A stretch of 46,592 nucleotides of DNA from an uncultured Lachnospiraceae bacterium (GCA_948470905.1 CAOKQK010000020.1:1-46592); one strand, 5' to 3'. Shown: positions 9,405 to 18,234, counted from the stretch's first letter. Notes: generated by a model not told the origin, from the letters alone. Numbers and translations: made by a program.

Positions 9405-10190
9405 ATGTTAAAGGGATTATATACGGCGTGGACCGGCATGGTAAATGAGCAAAAGAGAATGGACATTATGACGAACAATCTGGCAAATGCTTCCACGGTT
9501 GGTTTTAAGAAGGAGGGCAGTACCAGTCAGGCGTTTGACGATGTCCTTGCCATGAAGATCAAGGACAGGAGCATGGGTGATGAAAGGATCGTGCAGCCTC
9601 TGGCGTATAATACCCCCGGTGTAAAGATCGGGGAAAATTACACGGATTTCACCCAGGGATCTTTCCGGGTGACGGATAATACCTACGATCTTGCCATAGC
9701 GGGAGATGGCTTTTTTGCCATTGAGTTTACCAATAAGGCAGGAGAGACATCTACCATGTATACCCGCGCAGGTCAGTTTACTCTGACCAGGGAGGGAAAC
9801 CTGGTGAATGAGAACGGAGATTATGTGCTTGATGTGAACAACAGCAGGATTCAGATAGATCCTCTGCAGGACTCCAGGATTGACAATGATGGGGTTATCT
9901 GGCAGAATGATACAAGGGTAGCACAGATTCAGGTGGCGGACTTTGAAGATTATGATTATCTGGAGAAGTACGGCGAGACTTATTTCCGACCGGTGGAAGG
10001 CGCGGAGCTTACGCAGGCAGACGCGGATGTCAAGTCGGGGTGGCTGGAGATGGCAAATGTGCAGATCGTGTCAGAGATGGTGAATATGATATCCATCACA
10101 CGCGCCTATGAGACGAACCAGAAGATTATCCAGGCGTATGACAGCTCTCTTGAGATTGCGGTGACGCAGCTGGGGAGGGTGCAGGGCTAA
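9405..10190 (+). CDS. flhO: flagellar basal-body rod protein, FlgF/FlhO type
   Basis: A 261-residue member of the flagellar rod/hook family. The N-terminus (LYTAWTGMVNEQKRMDIMTNNLANASTVG split around residues 5-33) carries the heptad-rich rod motif with the NNLANxxTxG signature. The middle has the hook-like beta domain with the IAGDGFFAIE segment and YTRAGQF. The C-terminus (SEMVNMISITRAYETNQKII) is the conserved helix that packs with the N-terminus in the axial coiled coil. Proteins of this family form part of the rod joining hook and basal body after type III export. It is immediately downstream of mbl and 70 bp upstream of a paralogue. GGGAGAGGAAGA precedes the start. Confidence 0.92.
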   Translation: MLKGLYTAWTGMVNEQKRMDIMTNNLANASTVGFKKEGSTSQAFDDVLAMKIKDRSMGDERIVQPLAYNTPGVKIGENYTDFTQGSFRVTDNTYDLAIAGDGFFAIEFTNKAGETSTMYTRAGQFTLTREGNLVNENGDYVLDVNNSRIQIDPLQDSRIDNDGVIWQNDTRVAQIQVADFEDYDYLEKYGETYFRPVEGAELTQADADVKSGWLEMANVQIVSEMVNMISITRAYETNQKIIQAYDSSLEIAVTQLGRVQG

Positions 10191-10260
10191 CAGGTGCGGC
10201 ATAGAAGCTTTTTTGATATAGACTTTTAGACAGACTATTTAGAGAAAGGATGTAATACAT

Positions 10261-11076
10261 ATGGTAAGAAGTTTATGGACGGCGGCGACTGGCATGCTTG
10301 CGCAGCAGGTGAATCTGGACACGATTGCCAACAATCTTTCAAATGTCAACACACAAGGCTATAAGACGCAGGTAAATGAATTTAAGAGCCTGCTTTACCA
10401 GACCATTCAGACGAGGACCACTTCGGCAAACGGTGATCCCAAGCCGGTTGGCGCACAGGTAGGTCTGGGTGTGCGCAATTCCGCAATTTCCACCAATTTC
10501 ACGGGAGGCAGTTTCCTGGCTTCCGAGAGTGATACTGCATTTGCCATTGATGGAAAAGGTTTCTTCGCGGTGAGAGGAGAGGACGGCAACACATATTATA
10601 CACGCAATGGTAATTTTCAGTTTTCCCTTGCAGCAGGAGGATATATGCTGTGTACTTCGGATGGGCTGCCGGTGATCAGCACTGCAGGTCAGCCGATCGT
10701 CTTAAGCGAGCAGTATAATCCCAGCAGGCTTACATTCACAGAGGAGGGGGAAATCTGCAACCTGAATGAGCAGGGGCAGGTTGAGCCGATCGGCATTAAT
10801 ATTGGTGTGTTCCAGTTCAGCAATCCTAATGGCCTGGACAGGATGGGTAACACTCTCTATGGGGAGACGGCTTCCAGCGGACAGCCCATCAATGAGGCTG
10901 TCAACAACAATGTGGAGAGGAGCAAGCTGGTGCATAAGTATCTGGAGGGCTCCAACGTGCAGGTGGCGGATGAGATGGTGAACATGATTGTGACGCAGCG
11001 TGCCTACGAGCTGAATTCCAAGGCGATCCTTGCCTCGGACGAGATGCTCCAGCAGGCGAATAACCTGCGCAGATAA
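10261..11076 (+). CDS. flhP: flagellar basal-body rod protein, FlgG/FlhP type
   Basis: A 271-residue paralogue of the preceding protein. It begins MVRSLWTAATGMLAQQ, has the IANNLSNVNTQGYK signature near residue 22, FAIDGKGFFAV and YYTRNGNF in the central domain, and the C-terminal NMIVTQRAYELNSKAI helix. It is of FlgG (distal rod) type and corresponds to FlhP in the mbl-flhO-flhP order of Bacillus. AGAAAGGATG precedes the ATG. The next gene starts 20 bp after the stop, so the three flagellar genes form one operon that ends at the hairpin at 11554. Confidence 0.92.
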   Translation: MVRSLWTAATGMLAQQVNLDTIANNLSNVNTQGYKTQVNEFKSLLYQTIQTRTTSANGDPKPVGAQVGLGVRNSAISTNFTGGSFLASESDTAFAIDGKGFFAVRGEDGNTYYTRNGNFQFSLAAGGYMLCTSDGLPVISTAGQPIVLSEQYNPSRLTFTEEGEICNLNEQGQVEPIGINIGVFQFSNPNGLDRMGNTLYGETASSGQPINEAVNNNVERSKLVHKYLEGSNVQVADEMVNMIVTQRAYELNSKAILASDEMLQQANNLRR

Positions 11077-11096
11077 GTGTGAGGGGGTATAAAACT

Positions 11097-11504
11097 ATGA
11101 TGGATATGTCGGATATCACGGCTATGTACAGCGATACATATGCCTCTGCGGCAAACCAGAGGGCATCTCGGCTGCAGAATAAGATTGCGGGAGCGGATTA
11201 TACCAGGGCTACGGATGATGAGCTTTTGGATGCCTGCAAGCAGTTTGAGGCGTATTTTGTCGAGCAGATGTTCAAGGGTATGCTCAAGACAATTCCTGAG
11301 AGCGAGAGTACTTCCAATTACACATCTACCCTTATGGATTATTATAAGGATCAGATGATACAGGGCATTGCGGAGGAGACTACCAAGCAGAGCGGCCTGG
11401 GGCTGGCACAGATGCTTTACGAGCAGATGAAACGCAATTATGGCATGACCGACGCACCTGCCGCAGAGGTGGCTGCAGCGGCGTCCGCGGTGACAGAGGA
11501 ATAG
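11097..11504 (+). CDS. rod-binding protein, FlgJ N-terminal-like
   Basis: A 135-residue protein. The segment from about residue 42 (DDELLDACKQFEAYFVEQMF) to LAQMLYEQMKRNYG resembles the rod-binding domain of FlgJ (PF10135 type). That domain caps or chaperones rod assembly in the periplasmic-equivalent space. The peptidoglycan-hydrolase domain found in proteobacterial FlgJ is absent, as is common in Firmicutes. The ATG at 11097 is chosen because GAGGGGG (11081-11087) precedes it with good spacing; the GTG at 11079 overlaps that site. The C-terminus is Ala/Glu-rich. It is the last gene of the flagellar cluster. Confidence 0.82.
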   Translation: MMDMSDITAMYSDTYASAANQRASRLQNKIAGADYTRATDDELLDACKQFEAYFVEQMFKGMLKTIPESESTSNYTSTLMDYYKDQMIQGIAEETTKQSGLGLAQMLYEQMKRNYGMTDAPAAEVAAAASAVTEE

Positions 11505-11553
11505 GTGGAATTAGATTCTGAGATAAAAGGTTGGAAATTGAGAAAATCAGGGA

Positions 11554-11586
11554 CAAGGCTGCTTGGATAGAAGGCAGCCTTGTTTT
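11554..11586 (+). terminator. rho-independent terminator of the flagellar operon
   Basis: CAAGGCTGC (11554-11562) pairs perfectly with GCAGCCTTG (11574-11582) around an 11-nt loop, followed by TTTT. It falls 50 bp after the rod-binding gene and before recD2. Confidence 0.8.
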
Positions 11587-11634
11587 GGGTGGGATCAGCC
11601 GGGTCAGCAGGGTCTGGCATGTTTGGAGATGCGG

Positions 11635-14091
11635 ATGGAAAAGATCAATGGTTATGTAGAGCATATTGTTTTCCAGAACAACGAGAATGGGTATACCGTC
11701 ATGAACCTGATGGTGGATGGGGAGGAAGTGACCTGCGTGGGAACCTGTAAGGGGCTGACACAGGGGGAAAATATAGCCGCCCAGGGGGAGTTCATGGAGC
11801 ATCCGGTCTACGGGACGCAGTTTAAGATCAGCAGCTTTCAGGTGGTGGCGCCCAAGGACAGCGCGGGGATGGAGCGGTATCTGGCGTCGGGGGCTGTCAA
11901 GGGAATCGGGGCAGCTATGGCAGCGCGTATCGTAAAGAAATTCGGTGATGATACCTTTCGGATCATTGAGGAAGAACCGGAGCGGCTGGCGGAGATCAAA
12001 GGCATCAGCGTGCGAAAGGCGCAGGAGATCGCGGTCCAGATGGAGGAAAAGAGGGATATGCGTGATGCGCTGATATACCTGCAACAATTCGGCATTTCCA
12101 ATACTTTTGCCATAAAGATATACAATGCTTATGGCATGGAGCTGTATGGGGTCATGAAGGAGAATCCCTATCGGCTGGCGGAGGATATCAGGGGCATCGG
12201 TTTTCGGTTCGCGGATGAGCTTGCCGAGAAGCTGGGCATTCACGCAGATTCGGAGTATCGGATCAGGAGCGGGGTCCTCTATGGGCTGCTGCAGGCGGCG
12301 GGAGAGGGTCATTGCTTCCTGCCTGTGGACAGGCTGCTTGAGCGTGCTGGGGAGCTATTGGGAGTGGACAGGGAAAATATCCGCCCCCAGCTGGACAATC
12401 TGATGATGGACAAAAAGATTGTTATCAAGAATGACTGTGTGTTCATGACATCCTATTATTACGCAGAGCTCAACTGTGCGCGGATGCTGTATGAATTGAA
12501 TGTCTCCCAGGAAGCTGAGGAGGGGATGCCCGAAGGGGATGATTGGAAAGGAGCGCCTGGAGGGGATGAGCGGAAAGGAATGCCCGGTGATGAGCGAAAA
12601 GGAGTGCCTGGGCAGGAAGCCGGGGAGGGAATGCACGGTGATGAGCGGAAAGGAGTGCCCGGGGAGGGAATGCCTGGAGGGAATGAGCGGAAAGGAATGC
12701 CTGGGCAGGAAGCCGGGCAGGGAATGTCCCGACAGAATGACGTGGTCAGGGAACGTCTGGAAAAGCTGGCAGGGGAACTGAAGGTAGAGCTGGATGAGCT
12801 GCAGTTCCAGGCGGTCACTGGCTGTATCCACAATGGGCTTTTTATTCTTTCGGGAGGTCCCGGCACAGGCAAGACCACCACGATCAATATGATGATCCGC
12901 TATTTTGAGTCGGAGGGGATGGATATTTTCCTGGCAGCGCCTACAGGGCGCGCCGCCAAGAGGATGACGGAGGCCACAGGCTTTGAGGCGAGGACCATCC
13001 ACCGGATGCTGGAGCTGAACAGCGCCCTGTCTGACGACGAGGCGCGCAAGGTCAGGTTTGAGAGGAATGAAGAAAATCCCCTGGAAGCGGATGTTGTCAT
13101 TATAGATGAGATGTCTATGGTAGATATCCAGCTGTTCCAGTCTCTTTTGAAGGCAATCGCGCCCGGGACGCGCCTGGTGCTGGTGGGAGACGTGAACCAG
13201 CTGCCCAGCGTGGGACCGGGACAGGTGCTGAAGGACTTGATATCCAGCGGATGTTTCCCCATGGTGGAGCTGAAAAAGATTTTTCGGCAGGCGCAGGAAA
13301 GTGACATTGTTGTCAATGCCCACCGGATCAACAGCGGACAGCAGATTGCGTTGGATAACAAATCCCGTGATTTTTTCCATCTGGAGAGGAATGACGCAAA
13401 TGTCATATATAAGCATATGATACAACTGATAAGTGAGAAGCTCCCGCGGTATGTACAGGCGGGACCTTTTGACATCCAGGTGCTGACCCCCATGCGCAAG
13501 GGCAGCCTGGGATGTGAGACTTTGAACGGTATCCTGCAGCGTTACCTGAATCCTCCAGACGAGAGCAAGCGGGAGCATCAGTCCGGCGACACGGTCTTTC
13601 GCGAGGGAGACAAGGTGATGCAAATCAAGAATAATTATCAGCTGGAATGGGAGGTTGTCAGCCGCTACGGCATCCCTGTGGACAAAGGAGTGGGGGTCTT
13701 CAACGGCGACATGGGGAGGGTCCTGGAGATCAGCGAGACTTCCTCCAGTCTGGTCGTGGAGTATGATGAGCACAGACGGGTGACTTATCCCTTTTCCCTG
13801 CTGGAGGAGCTGGAGCTGTCCTATGCCATCACCATCCACAAGTCTCAGGGGAGCGAGTATCCGGCGGTGATCCTGCCGCTGCTTGGGGGGCCGCGGATGC
13901 TCTTTAACCGCAATCTGCTCTACACGGCGATTACCAGGGCGAAAAGCTGCGTTACCATACTGGGCAGCAGTGAGACGGTGCGGGATATGATCGACAATAC
14001 CAGCGAGAACAGACGCTGTACCGCCCTTGCCCAGCGGATCAGGGAAATCTGCGGCGGTGCAGAGGGAGAGGTTCAGAGAAATCTGTGGTAG
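11635..14091 (+). CDS. recD2: RecD2-type ATP-dependent DNA helicase with a repeat-filled linker
   Basis: A superfamily 1B 5'-3' helicase of the RecBC-independent RecD2 (YrrC) type. The N-terminus (MEKINGYVEHIVFQNNENGY) is the family OB-like domain, followed by helix-hairpin-helix repeats. The helicase core has Walker A GGPGTGKTTT (about residue 407), IIDEMSMVD, a QLPSVGPG segment, and a C-terminal YAITIHKSQGSEYPAVI motif. The start at 11635 uses TTGGAG; an upstream TTG at 11563 lies inside the previous terminator loop and is rejected. At 818 residues it is slightly longer than B. subtilis YrrC (about 800). The extra length is explained by a low-complexity Gly/Glu/Lys/Pro segment at about residues 296-367, between the N-terminal and helicase domains. 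The last ~15 residues are encoded by the first unit of the 34-bp array that follows. Confidence 0.93.
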   Translation: MEKINGYVEHIVFQNNENGYTVMNLMVDGEEVTCVGTCKGLTQGENIAAQGEFMEHPVYGTQFKISSFQVVAPKDSAGMERYLASGAVKGIGAAMAARIVKKFGDDTFRIIEEEPERLAEIKGISVRKAQEIAVQMEEKRDMRDALIYLQQFGISNTFAIKIYNAYGMELYGVMKENPYRLAEDIRGIGFRFADELAEKLGIHADSEYRIRSGVLYGLLQAAGEGHCFLPVDRLLERAGELLGVDRENIRPQLDNLMMDKKIVIKNDCVFMTSYYYAELNCARMLYELNVSQEAEEGMPEGDDWKGAPGGDERKGMPGDERKGVPGQEAGEGMHGDERKGVPGEGMPGGNERKGMPGQEAGQGMSRQNDVVRERLEKLAGELKVELDELQFQAVTGCIHNGLFILSGGPGTGKTTTINMMIRYFESEGMDIFLAAPTGRAAKRMTEATGFEARTIHRMLELNSALSDDEARKVRFERNEENPLEADVVIIDEMSMVDIQLFQSLLKAIAPGTRLVLVGDVNQLPSVGPGQVLKDLISSGCFPMVELKKIFRQAQESDIVVNAHRINSGQQIALDNKSRDFFHLERNDANVIYKHMIQLISEKLPRYVQAGPFDIQVLTPMRKGSLGCETLNGILQRYLNPPDESKREHQSGDTVFREGDKVMQIKNNYQLEWEVVSRYGIPVDKGVGVFNGDMGRVLEISETSSSLVVEYDEHRRVTYPFSLLEELELSYAITIHKSQGSEYPAVILPLLGGPRMLFNRNLLYTAITRAKSCVTILGSSETVRDMIDNTSENRRCTALAQRIREICGGAEGEVQRNLW
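12523..12735 (+). repeat. in-frame degenerate minisatellite inside recD2
   Basis: A purine-rich repeat built from GATGAGCGGAAAGGAATGCC-like units, alternating with GGGCAGGAAGCCGGGGAGGG-like units, so spacing varies in multiples of three. It encodes repeated DERKGMPG, DERKGVPG and GQEAGEGM peptides and no stop. It lies exactly in the linker between the N-terminal region and the helicase core. Confidence 0.85.
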
Positions 14092-14385
14092 TGCAGAGAG
14101 AGGTTCAGAGAAATCTGCGGCAGTGCAGAGAGAGAAGTTCAGAGAAATCTGCGGCGATGCAGAGGGAGGTTCAGAGAAATCTGCGGCGATGCAGAGGGAG
14201 AGGTTCAGAGAAATCTGCGGCAGTACAGAGGGAGAAGTTCAGGGAAATCTGCGGCAGTACAGAGGGAGAGTTTCAGGAAGGTCTGTGACGGCACAGGAGG
14301 AGAAGTTCAGTGAGGTCTTGTGATGGTGCAGAGGGAGAAGCAGGGAGGTTCTGTGATGGCACAGGGGAGAAGGTCAGGGAAGCCC
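14037..14385 (+). repeat. 34-bp minisatellite, about 10 copies, bridging recD2 and comF
   Basis: Units follow the pattern ATCTGCGGCAGTGCAGAGGG then AGAGGTTCAGAGAA, mostly 34 bp with some of 32 or 33 bp. Successive units diverge toward the 3' end. The array starts inside the last codons of recD2, passes its stop at 14091 and continues through the proposed comF start. A frame without stops runs through much of it because of length variation, but no separate gene is claimed. AGGGAGG inside the array serves as the ribosome site of comF. Confidence 0.9.
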
Positions 14386-15108
14386 ATGAAGGCGCAGGGC
14401 AAAAAGATACAGGCAGGGCTGACGCAGCTTTTGTTTCCTCTGCGCTGCCCGGTCTGTGATGGGATCGTGATTCCGGCAGGGGAGAAGGTCTGCCTGGAAT
14501 GTTTAAAGAAATTGAGGCTTCTGACTCCGCCCTGGTGCATGAAATGCGGCAAAAAGCTCACCGAGGAGGGGGAATTGTGCGGTGACTGCAGACGGAAAGC
14601 ACATCAGTTTGTCAGGGGGCGCGCGCTTTATGAGTATGAGAGTGCGGCGCCTGCAATTTACCGGTTTAAGTACGGCGGGCGCAGGGAATATGCGGATTTC
14701 TTTGGAGAACAGGCGGCAGAGTATCTGGGAGGCTTTATCAAAAGCATCAGGCCGGATGCGCTGATCCCCATTCCTCTGCACAGGCGCAGGAAGGCACAGA
14801 GAGGTTATAACCAGGCGCAGCTGTTGGCGGAGCGGGCAGGGGAGTATCTGGGACTGCCTGTGTGCAGCGATATTCTGGTGAGAGAGAAGAATACAAGCCC
14901 TCTAAAGTATCAAAATCCGGAAGAACGTCAAAATAATTTGAAAAAGGCTTTTAATATATCGCAAAATGATGTAATATTAAAGAGAGTGATATTGGTCGAT
15001 GATATTTACACTACCGGGAGCACAATGGACGAGGCGGCGGAGACGCTGAGGGCAGGCGGTGTTGAAGAGGTCTTCTTTATCGCGCTGGCATGTGGGGCAG
15101 GTATCTGA
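14356..15108 (+). CDS. comF: ComF family phosphoribosyltransferase-like protein
   Basis: A ComFC-type protein. An N-terminal zinc-ribbon-like part has CxxC pairs (CPVCDG, CLECL, CMKCGK, CGDC). A type I phosphoribosyltransferase fold follows, with LIPIPLHRRRKAQRGYNQA and the PRPP-binding loop ILVDDIYTTGSTMDEA near the C-terminus. ComF proteins are linked to DNA uptake and to recombination of incoming DNA. The exact start is uncertain: ATG 14356 has AGGGAGG upstream, while GTG 14320 and ATG 14386 are possible. The first ~15-25 residues are translated from minisatellite DNA; the family-like sequence begins at LLFPLRCPVC. comF is followed by yvyF, the order also found in Bacillus (comFC-yvyF-flgM). 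Confidence 0.88.
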   Translation: MAQGRRSGKPMKAQGKKIQAGLTQLLFPLRCPVCDGIVIPAGEKVCLECLKKLRLLTPPWCMKCGKKLTEEGELCGDCRRKAHQFVRGRALYEYESAAPAIYRFKYGGRREYADFFGEQAAEYLGGFIKSIRPDALIPIPLHRRRKAQRGYNQAQLLAERAGEYLGLPVCSDILVREKNTSPLKYQNPEERQNNLKKAFNISQNDVILKRVILVDDIYTTGSTMDEAAETLRAGGVEEVFFIALACGAGI

Positions 15109-15176
15109 CGGCTCAGTAAATTTTTACCGGGAGCGGATGGATTGTTTTGTCTAACTGACAGAAAGGGAGGAATACT

Positions 15177-15587
15177 ATGAATGTAAAAAACTGCAGGTTT
15201 TGTGGGCGTATTTACAACTATATGGCGGGACCTAACATTTGCCCTTCCTGCCGTGAGGGCATGGAGGCGAAATTTCAGGAGGTAAAGGAGTATATACGGG
15301 CCCATAAGGGATGCGGGATACAGGAGGTTTCCGACGCATGTGACGTGGAGACATCCCAGATCCGCCAGTGGCTGCGGGAAGACCGGCTGGAGGTCACGGA
15401 GGATTCTGCAATCTTTTTAAGCTGCGAGTCCTGCGGCGCGCCCATCCGCAGCGGCAGGTTCTGCGAGAAATGTGCCGGCAATATGATGAAGGGCTTTAAT
15501 GAGGCGATTGGCTCCGGGCAGAAGGCGCCGGCGCCGAAACCGCCTGTGCAGAAGGACGGGGATAAGGCGAAGATGAGGTTCCTGTAG
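15177..15587 (+). CDS. yvyF: YvyF-like flagellar operon protein
   Basis: A 136-residue protein. The N-terminal treble-clef-like zinc motif has NCRFCGRIYN and CPSCREGM. A central winged-helix-like part has IQEVSDACDVETSQIRQWL, and a second cysteine motif follows (CESCGAPI, CEKCAG). This matches the TIGR03826/YvyF family described in flagellar operons. The position after comF is conserved with Bacillus, but flgM, which normally follows, is absent here. GGGAGG precedes the ATG. Its role is unknown beyond the flagellar association. Confidence 0.85.
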   Translation: MNVKNCRFCGRIYNYMAGPNICPSCREGMEAKFQEVKEYIRAHKGCGIQEVSDACDVETSQIRQWLREDRLEVTEDSAIFLSCESCGAPIRSGRFCEKCAGNMMKGFNEAIGSGQKAPAPKPPVQKDGDKAKMRFL

Positions 15588-15676
15588 CAGCGTGAAAGGA
15601 ATTTGCCGGGCTGCCGGGCAGACAACAGAGGACACAGCCGGGAAAGCCTGAGGCTTCGCGCGGAATGGAGTTTGAT

Positions 15677-16069
15677 ATGATAAACGAGCAGAGAGTTATT
15701 TTGATGACACAGCTTGCCTCTTACGAAAAGGGGGAAGGCAGGAAAAACGTGAAGATAGGGAACTATTTTCGCAGTGATTATATTGCCATTCAGATTTTGA
15801 AGGCTGTGATCTCTGCCACGCTGGCTTTTGGAATCGTGCTTGCACTGTACGTCTTATATGATTTTGAAAATTTCATGCAGGATCTGTATAAGATAGACTT
15901 GTTTGCCTTTGCGTGGAATATTGTCACATATTATGCGGCTTTTGTGCTGGGTTATGCGATTTTAACCTACATTGTCTGTACGTGGCGGTACGCGAAGGCA
16001 AAGAAAAGCCTGAAGATTTATTATCATAATTTAAAAAAGCTGGGGAGCCTGTATAACGAGCAGAAGTAG
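15677..16069 (+). CDS. uncharacterised membrane protein upstream of cdaA
   Basis: I do not recognise this 130-residue protein. It begins with a soluble segment of about 40 residues. Two strong hydrophobic helices follow (about 41-62 and 77-104), and it ends in a basic tail rich in Lys and Tyr (YAKAKKSLKIYYHNLKKL). This suggests a two-helix inner-membrane protein with a cytoplasmic basic C-terminus. The ATG at 15677 is preferred over 15665 because GGAG (15667-15670) precedes it by 6 bp. It is 21 bp upstream of another membrane protein and in the same direction as cdaA-cdaR-glmM, so a shared transcript is likely. Confidence 0.75.
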   Translation: MINEQRVILMTQLASYEKGEGRKNVKIGNYFRSDYIAIQILKAVISATLAFGIVLALYVLYDFENFMQDLYKIDLFAFAWNIVTYYAAFVLGYAILTYIVCTWRYAKAKKSLKIYYHNLKKLGSLYNEQK

Positions 16070-16090
16070 GCTGTCCGGTTGGAGGAAATA

Positions 16091-17278
16091 ATGACAGGTT
16101 TACTGGAAATAAGAGAAAAACTGAAGCTGTTTTACAGCAAATATGAGCCCTTTATCCTGCCTGTAGTGAAGTTCCTGCTTGCTTTTGTGACGCTGAACAC
16201 AGTGAATGGCAGGCTGGGCTACATGATACAGCTGGATAATGTTGCGGCGGTGCTGATCGTGGCATTGCTCTGTTCCTTTCTGCCCACGGGCACAATGGTC
16301 TTTTTTGCCATGCTGTTCAGCCTGGCGCATATGTACGCGCTTTCCCTGGAAGTGGCGTTGGTGGGCCTGTGTGTCTACCTTTTGATGTTCCTGATATTTT
16401 TCAGGTTCAGCCCGAAGCACTCGGTGGTGGTCCTGCTGACCCCGCTCCTGTGTTCCATGCACATACCTTATGTTGTCCCGGTGGCGGTGGGGCTTTTGTG
16501 CGGTCCGGCGGCTGCAGTGTCGGTGGGCTGCGGGGTGGGCATCTTTTACCTGTTTGAGACGATCCAGGCCAATGAGTCAAACATCAGGACCATGGGTGAT
16601 GAAGACATGTTGGCAAAGATACGTCTGCTCATTGACGGTATTGTCGGGAATAAGGGAATGCTGGTGATAATCGCGGCTTTTGCGGTTACTGTACTTGCGG
16701 TTTACCTGCTACGCAGGCTGTCCGTAGACTATGCGTGGACGATCGCATCGGTGGCGGGCGCCATGATCAATGTGGTGCTGCTGCTGATCGGGGATCTGAT
16801 CTACAATATCAATATTTCCATAGGAGGGGCTCTGCTGGGTTCCCTTCTTGCCATCGTAGTGGCAAAGGTGATTGAATTCTTCAGGTTTTGTGTGGATTAT
16901 GGGCGCAAGGAAGTGGTACAGTTTGAGGATGACGAGTATTATTATTATGTGAAAGCAATCCCCAAGATGACGGTTTCCGTGTCCACCAAGACGGTAAAGA
17001 GGATCAATTCCCATTCCCAGCTCTCCAGAGCGGCGGTTCCGGCAAAGAGCGGGGCATCAGCCAGAGGGGCACAGGCTTCCAGAACGGCGCAGCCGTCCCG
17101 TCCTGCGGGAAGGAGCGTGGTGACGGAAAGGACAGCAGCTTCGCGGAAAAGCTATGGAGCGGGGAACAGGGCCCAGAGCCGGAGCAGCGACCTCAGAAGC
17201 GGAAAGAGCGTGACCATGGGGAACGCAGCATCCGAAGAGAATGCCAGTGCTTTGGATGATTATGAGGAATTGTTTTAG
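16091..17278 (+). CDS. uncharacterised polytopic membrane protein with Ser/Arg-rich tail, upstream of cdaA
   Basis: A 395-residue protein with about nine or ten hydrophobic segments in the first ~275 residues. An acidic/tyrosine segment (QFEDDEYYYYVKAIPKM) follows, then a disordered tail of ~100 residues rich in Ser, Ala, Arg and Gly, ending in DDYEELF. The ATG at 16091 has GGAGGAAATA directly upstream; the in-frame TTG at 16079 overlaps that site. I cannot assign a family. The tail looks cytoplasmic. It lies 62 bp before cdaA, so it is a candidate partner of c-di-AMP or cell-envelope control, but this is inference from position only. Confidence 0.78.
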   Translation: MTGLLEIREKLKLFYSKYEPFILPVVKFLLAFVTLNTVNGRLGYMIQLDNVAAVLIVALLCSFLPTGTMVFFAMLFSLAHMYALSLEVALVGLCVYLLMFLIFFRFSPKHSVVVLLTPLLCSMHIPYVVPVAVGLLCGPAAAVSVGCGVGIFYLFETIQANESNIRTMGDEDMLAKIRLLIDGIVGNKGMLVIIAAFAVTVLAVYLLRRLSVDYAWTIASVAGAMINVVLLLIGDLIYNINISIGGALLGSLLAIVVAKVIEFFRFCVDYGRKEVVQFEDDEYYYYVKAIPKMTVSVSTKTVKRINSHSQLSRAAVPAKSGASARGAQASRTAQPSRPAGRSVVTERTAASRKSYGAGNRAQSRSSDLRSGKSVTMGNAASEENASALDDYEELF

Positions 17279-17340
17279 AAGGTGACTTTGGACAGTTATC
17301 AGGATTTGATGACATGGGGCGAAAAGTGAGATAAAGTCAT

Positions 17341-18234
17341 ATGCATTGGTTTGAGTCGGTAAGAGGATATATTGAAAATATCATACTTTACACAAAGATG
17401 CTGAATTGGCGTGATGTGGTGGAAATTATCATCATCGCCTTTTTAGTGTATTATATTTTGGCCTGGATGAAGACCACCCGCGCATGGAGGCTGTTAAAGG
17501 GATTGATCATTATCTCCATCTTCCTGTTCGCGGCGTACAGGCTGGAAATGTCTGCTATCATGTGGATCGCGCAAAATGTTCTGGGCTTTGCCGTGACAGC
17601 GATCATTGTGGTCCTGCAGCCGGAACTGCGCCATGCGCTGGAGGAACTGGGGCAGAAAAGCTTTCTGCCCTCTTTTGCCTTCTCCTCGGACGCTTCCCGC
17701 AGGGCACAGAGCGTCTTTTCGGAGAAGACCATCAATGAGATCACCAAGGCGTGTGTGGAGATGGGAAAGGCGAAGACGGGCGCCCTGATCGTCATTGAAA
17801 AAAAAGAATCCCTGAAGGATTACGAGCGCACAGGTATTGAGGTGGATGCCGTAGTGACCAGCCAGCTTCTGATCAATATTTTTGAACATAATACACCATT
17901 ACATGATGGTGCTGTCATTATACGCGGAAATCGTATTACACGCGCAACCTGCTACCTGCCGCTTACAGACAACCTGGGGCTGAGCAAGGAGCTTGGGACA
18001 AGGCACCGCGCGGGGGTGGGAATCTCAGAGGTGACAGATTCCATGACGGTGATCGTCTCCGAGGAGACGGGCAAGATCAGCATCGCCTATGAAGGGGAGC
18101 TGGAACGAAGCCTCAGTGAGGAAGAAATGAAGGAAAAAATGCGCAGGCTTTTGAATATGAATGAAGAAGACGGAACTAAGAGCAGGCGCAGAAAGAAGGT
18201 ACAAAAACAGGGGAAGGAGCAAGCCCGGAAATGA
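17341..18234 (+). CDS. cdaA: diadenylate cyclase CdaA (c-di-AMP synthase)
   Basis: It makes cyclic di-AMP from two ATP. Three N-terminal membrane helices (about 25-90) precede the DAC catalytic domain. The diagnostic DGA motif is at residues 189-191 (LHDGAVII) and the RHR motif at 221-223 (GTRHRAGVGISE). The 297-residue length is normal, and the tail is highly basic (KSRRRKKVQKQGKEQARK). The gene overlaps cdaR by 4 bp, and glmM follows, the standard cdaA-cdaR-glmM operon of Firmicutes. In other species CdaR and GlmM bind CdaA and modulate its activity. The ribosome site is weak. Confidence 0.97.
   Translation: MHWFESVRGYIENIILYTKMLNWRDVVEIIIIAFLVYYILAWMKTTRAWRLLKGLIIISIFLFAAYRLEMSAIMWIAQNVLGFAVTAIIVVLQPELRHALEELGQKSFLPSFAFSSDASRRAQSVFSEKTINEITKACVEMGKAKTGALIVIEKKESLKDYERTGIEVDAVVTSQLLINIFEHNTPLHDGAVIIRGNRITRATCYLPLTDNLGLSKELGTRHRAGVGISEVTDSMTVIVSEETGKISIAYEGELERSLSEEEMKEKMRRLLNMNEEDGTKSRRRKKVQKQGKEQARK

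Noticed and set aside
12355-13839. 494-codon open frame on the minus strand across recD2
   Set aside because: A shadow of recD2; its repeat-like peptide simply mirrors the recD2 minisatellite.
14027-14323. 98-codon frame of EICGSAE-type repeats
   Set aside because: It is minisatellite DNA read in one frame and overlaps the end of recD2; no start signal of its own.
14037-14385. CRISPR array
   Set aside because: Units are contiguous with no unique spacers, and no cas genes are present; it is a tandem repeat. The same applies to the other arrays.
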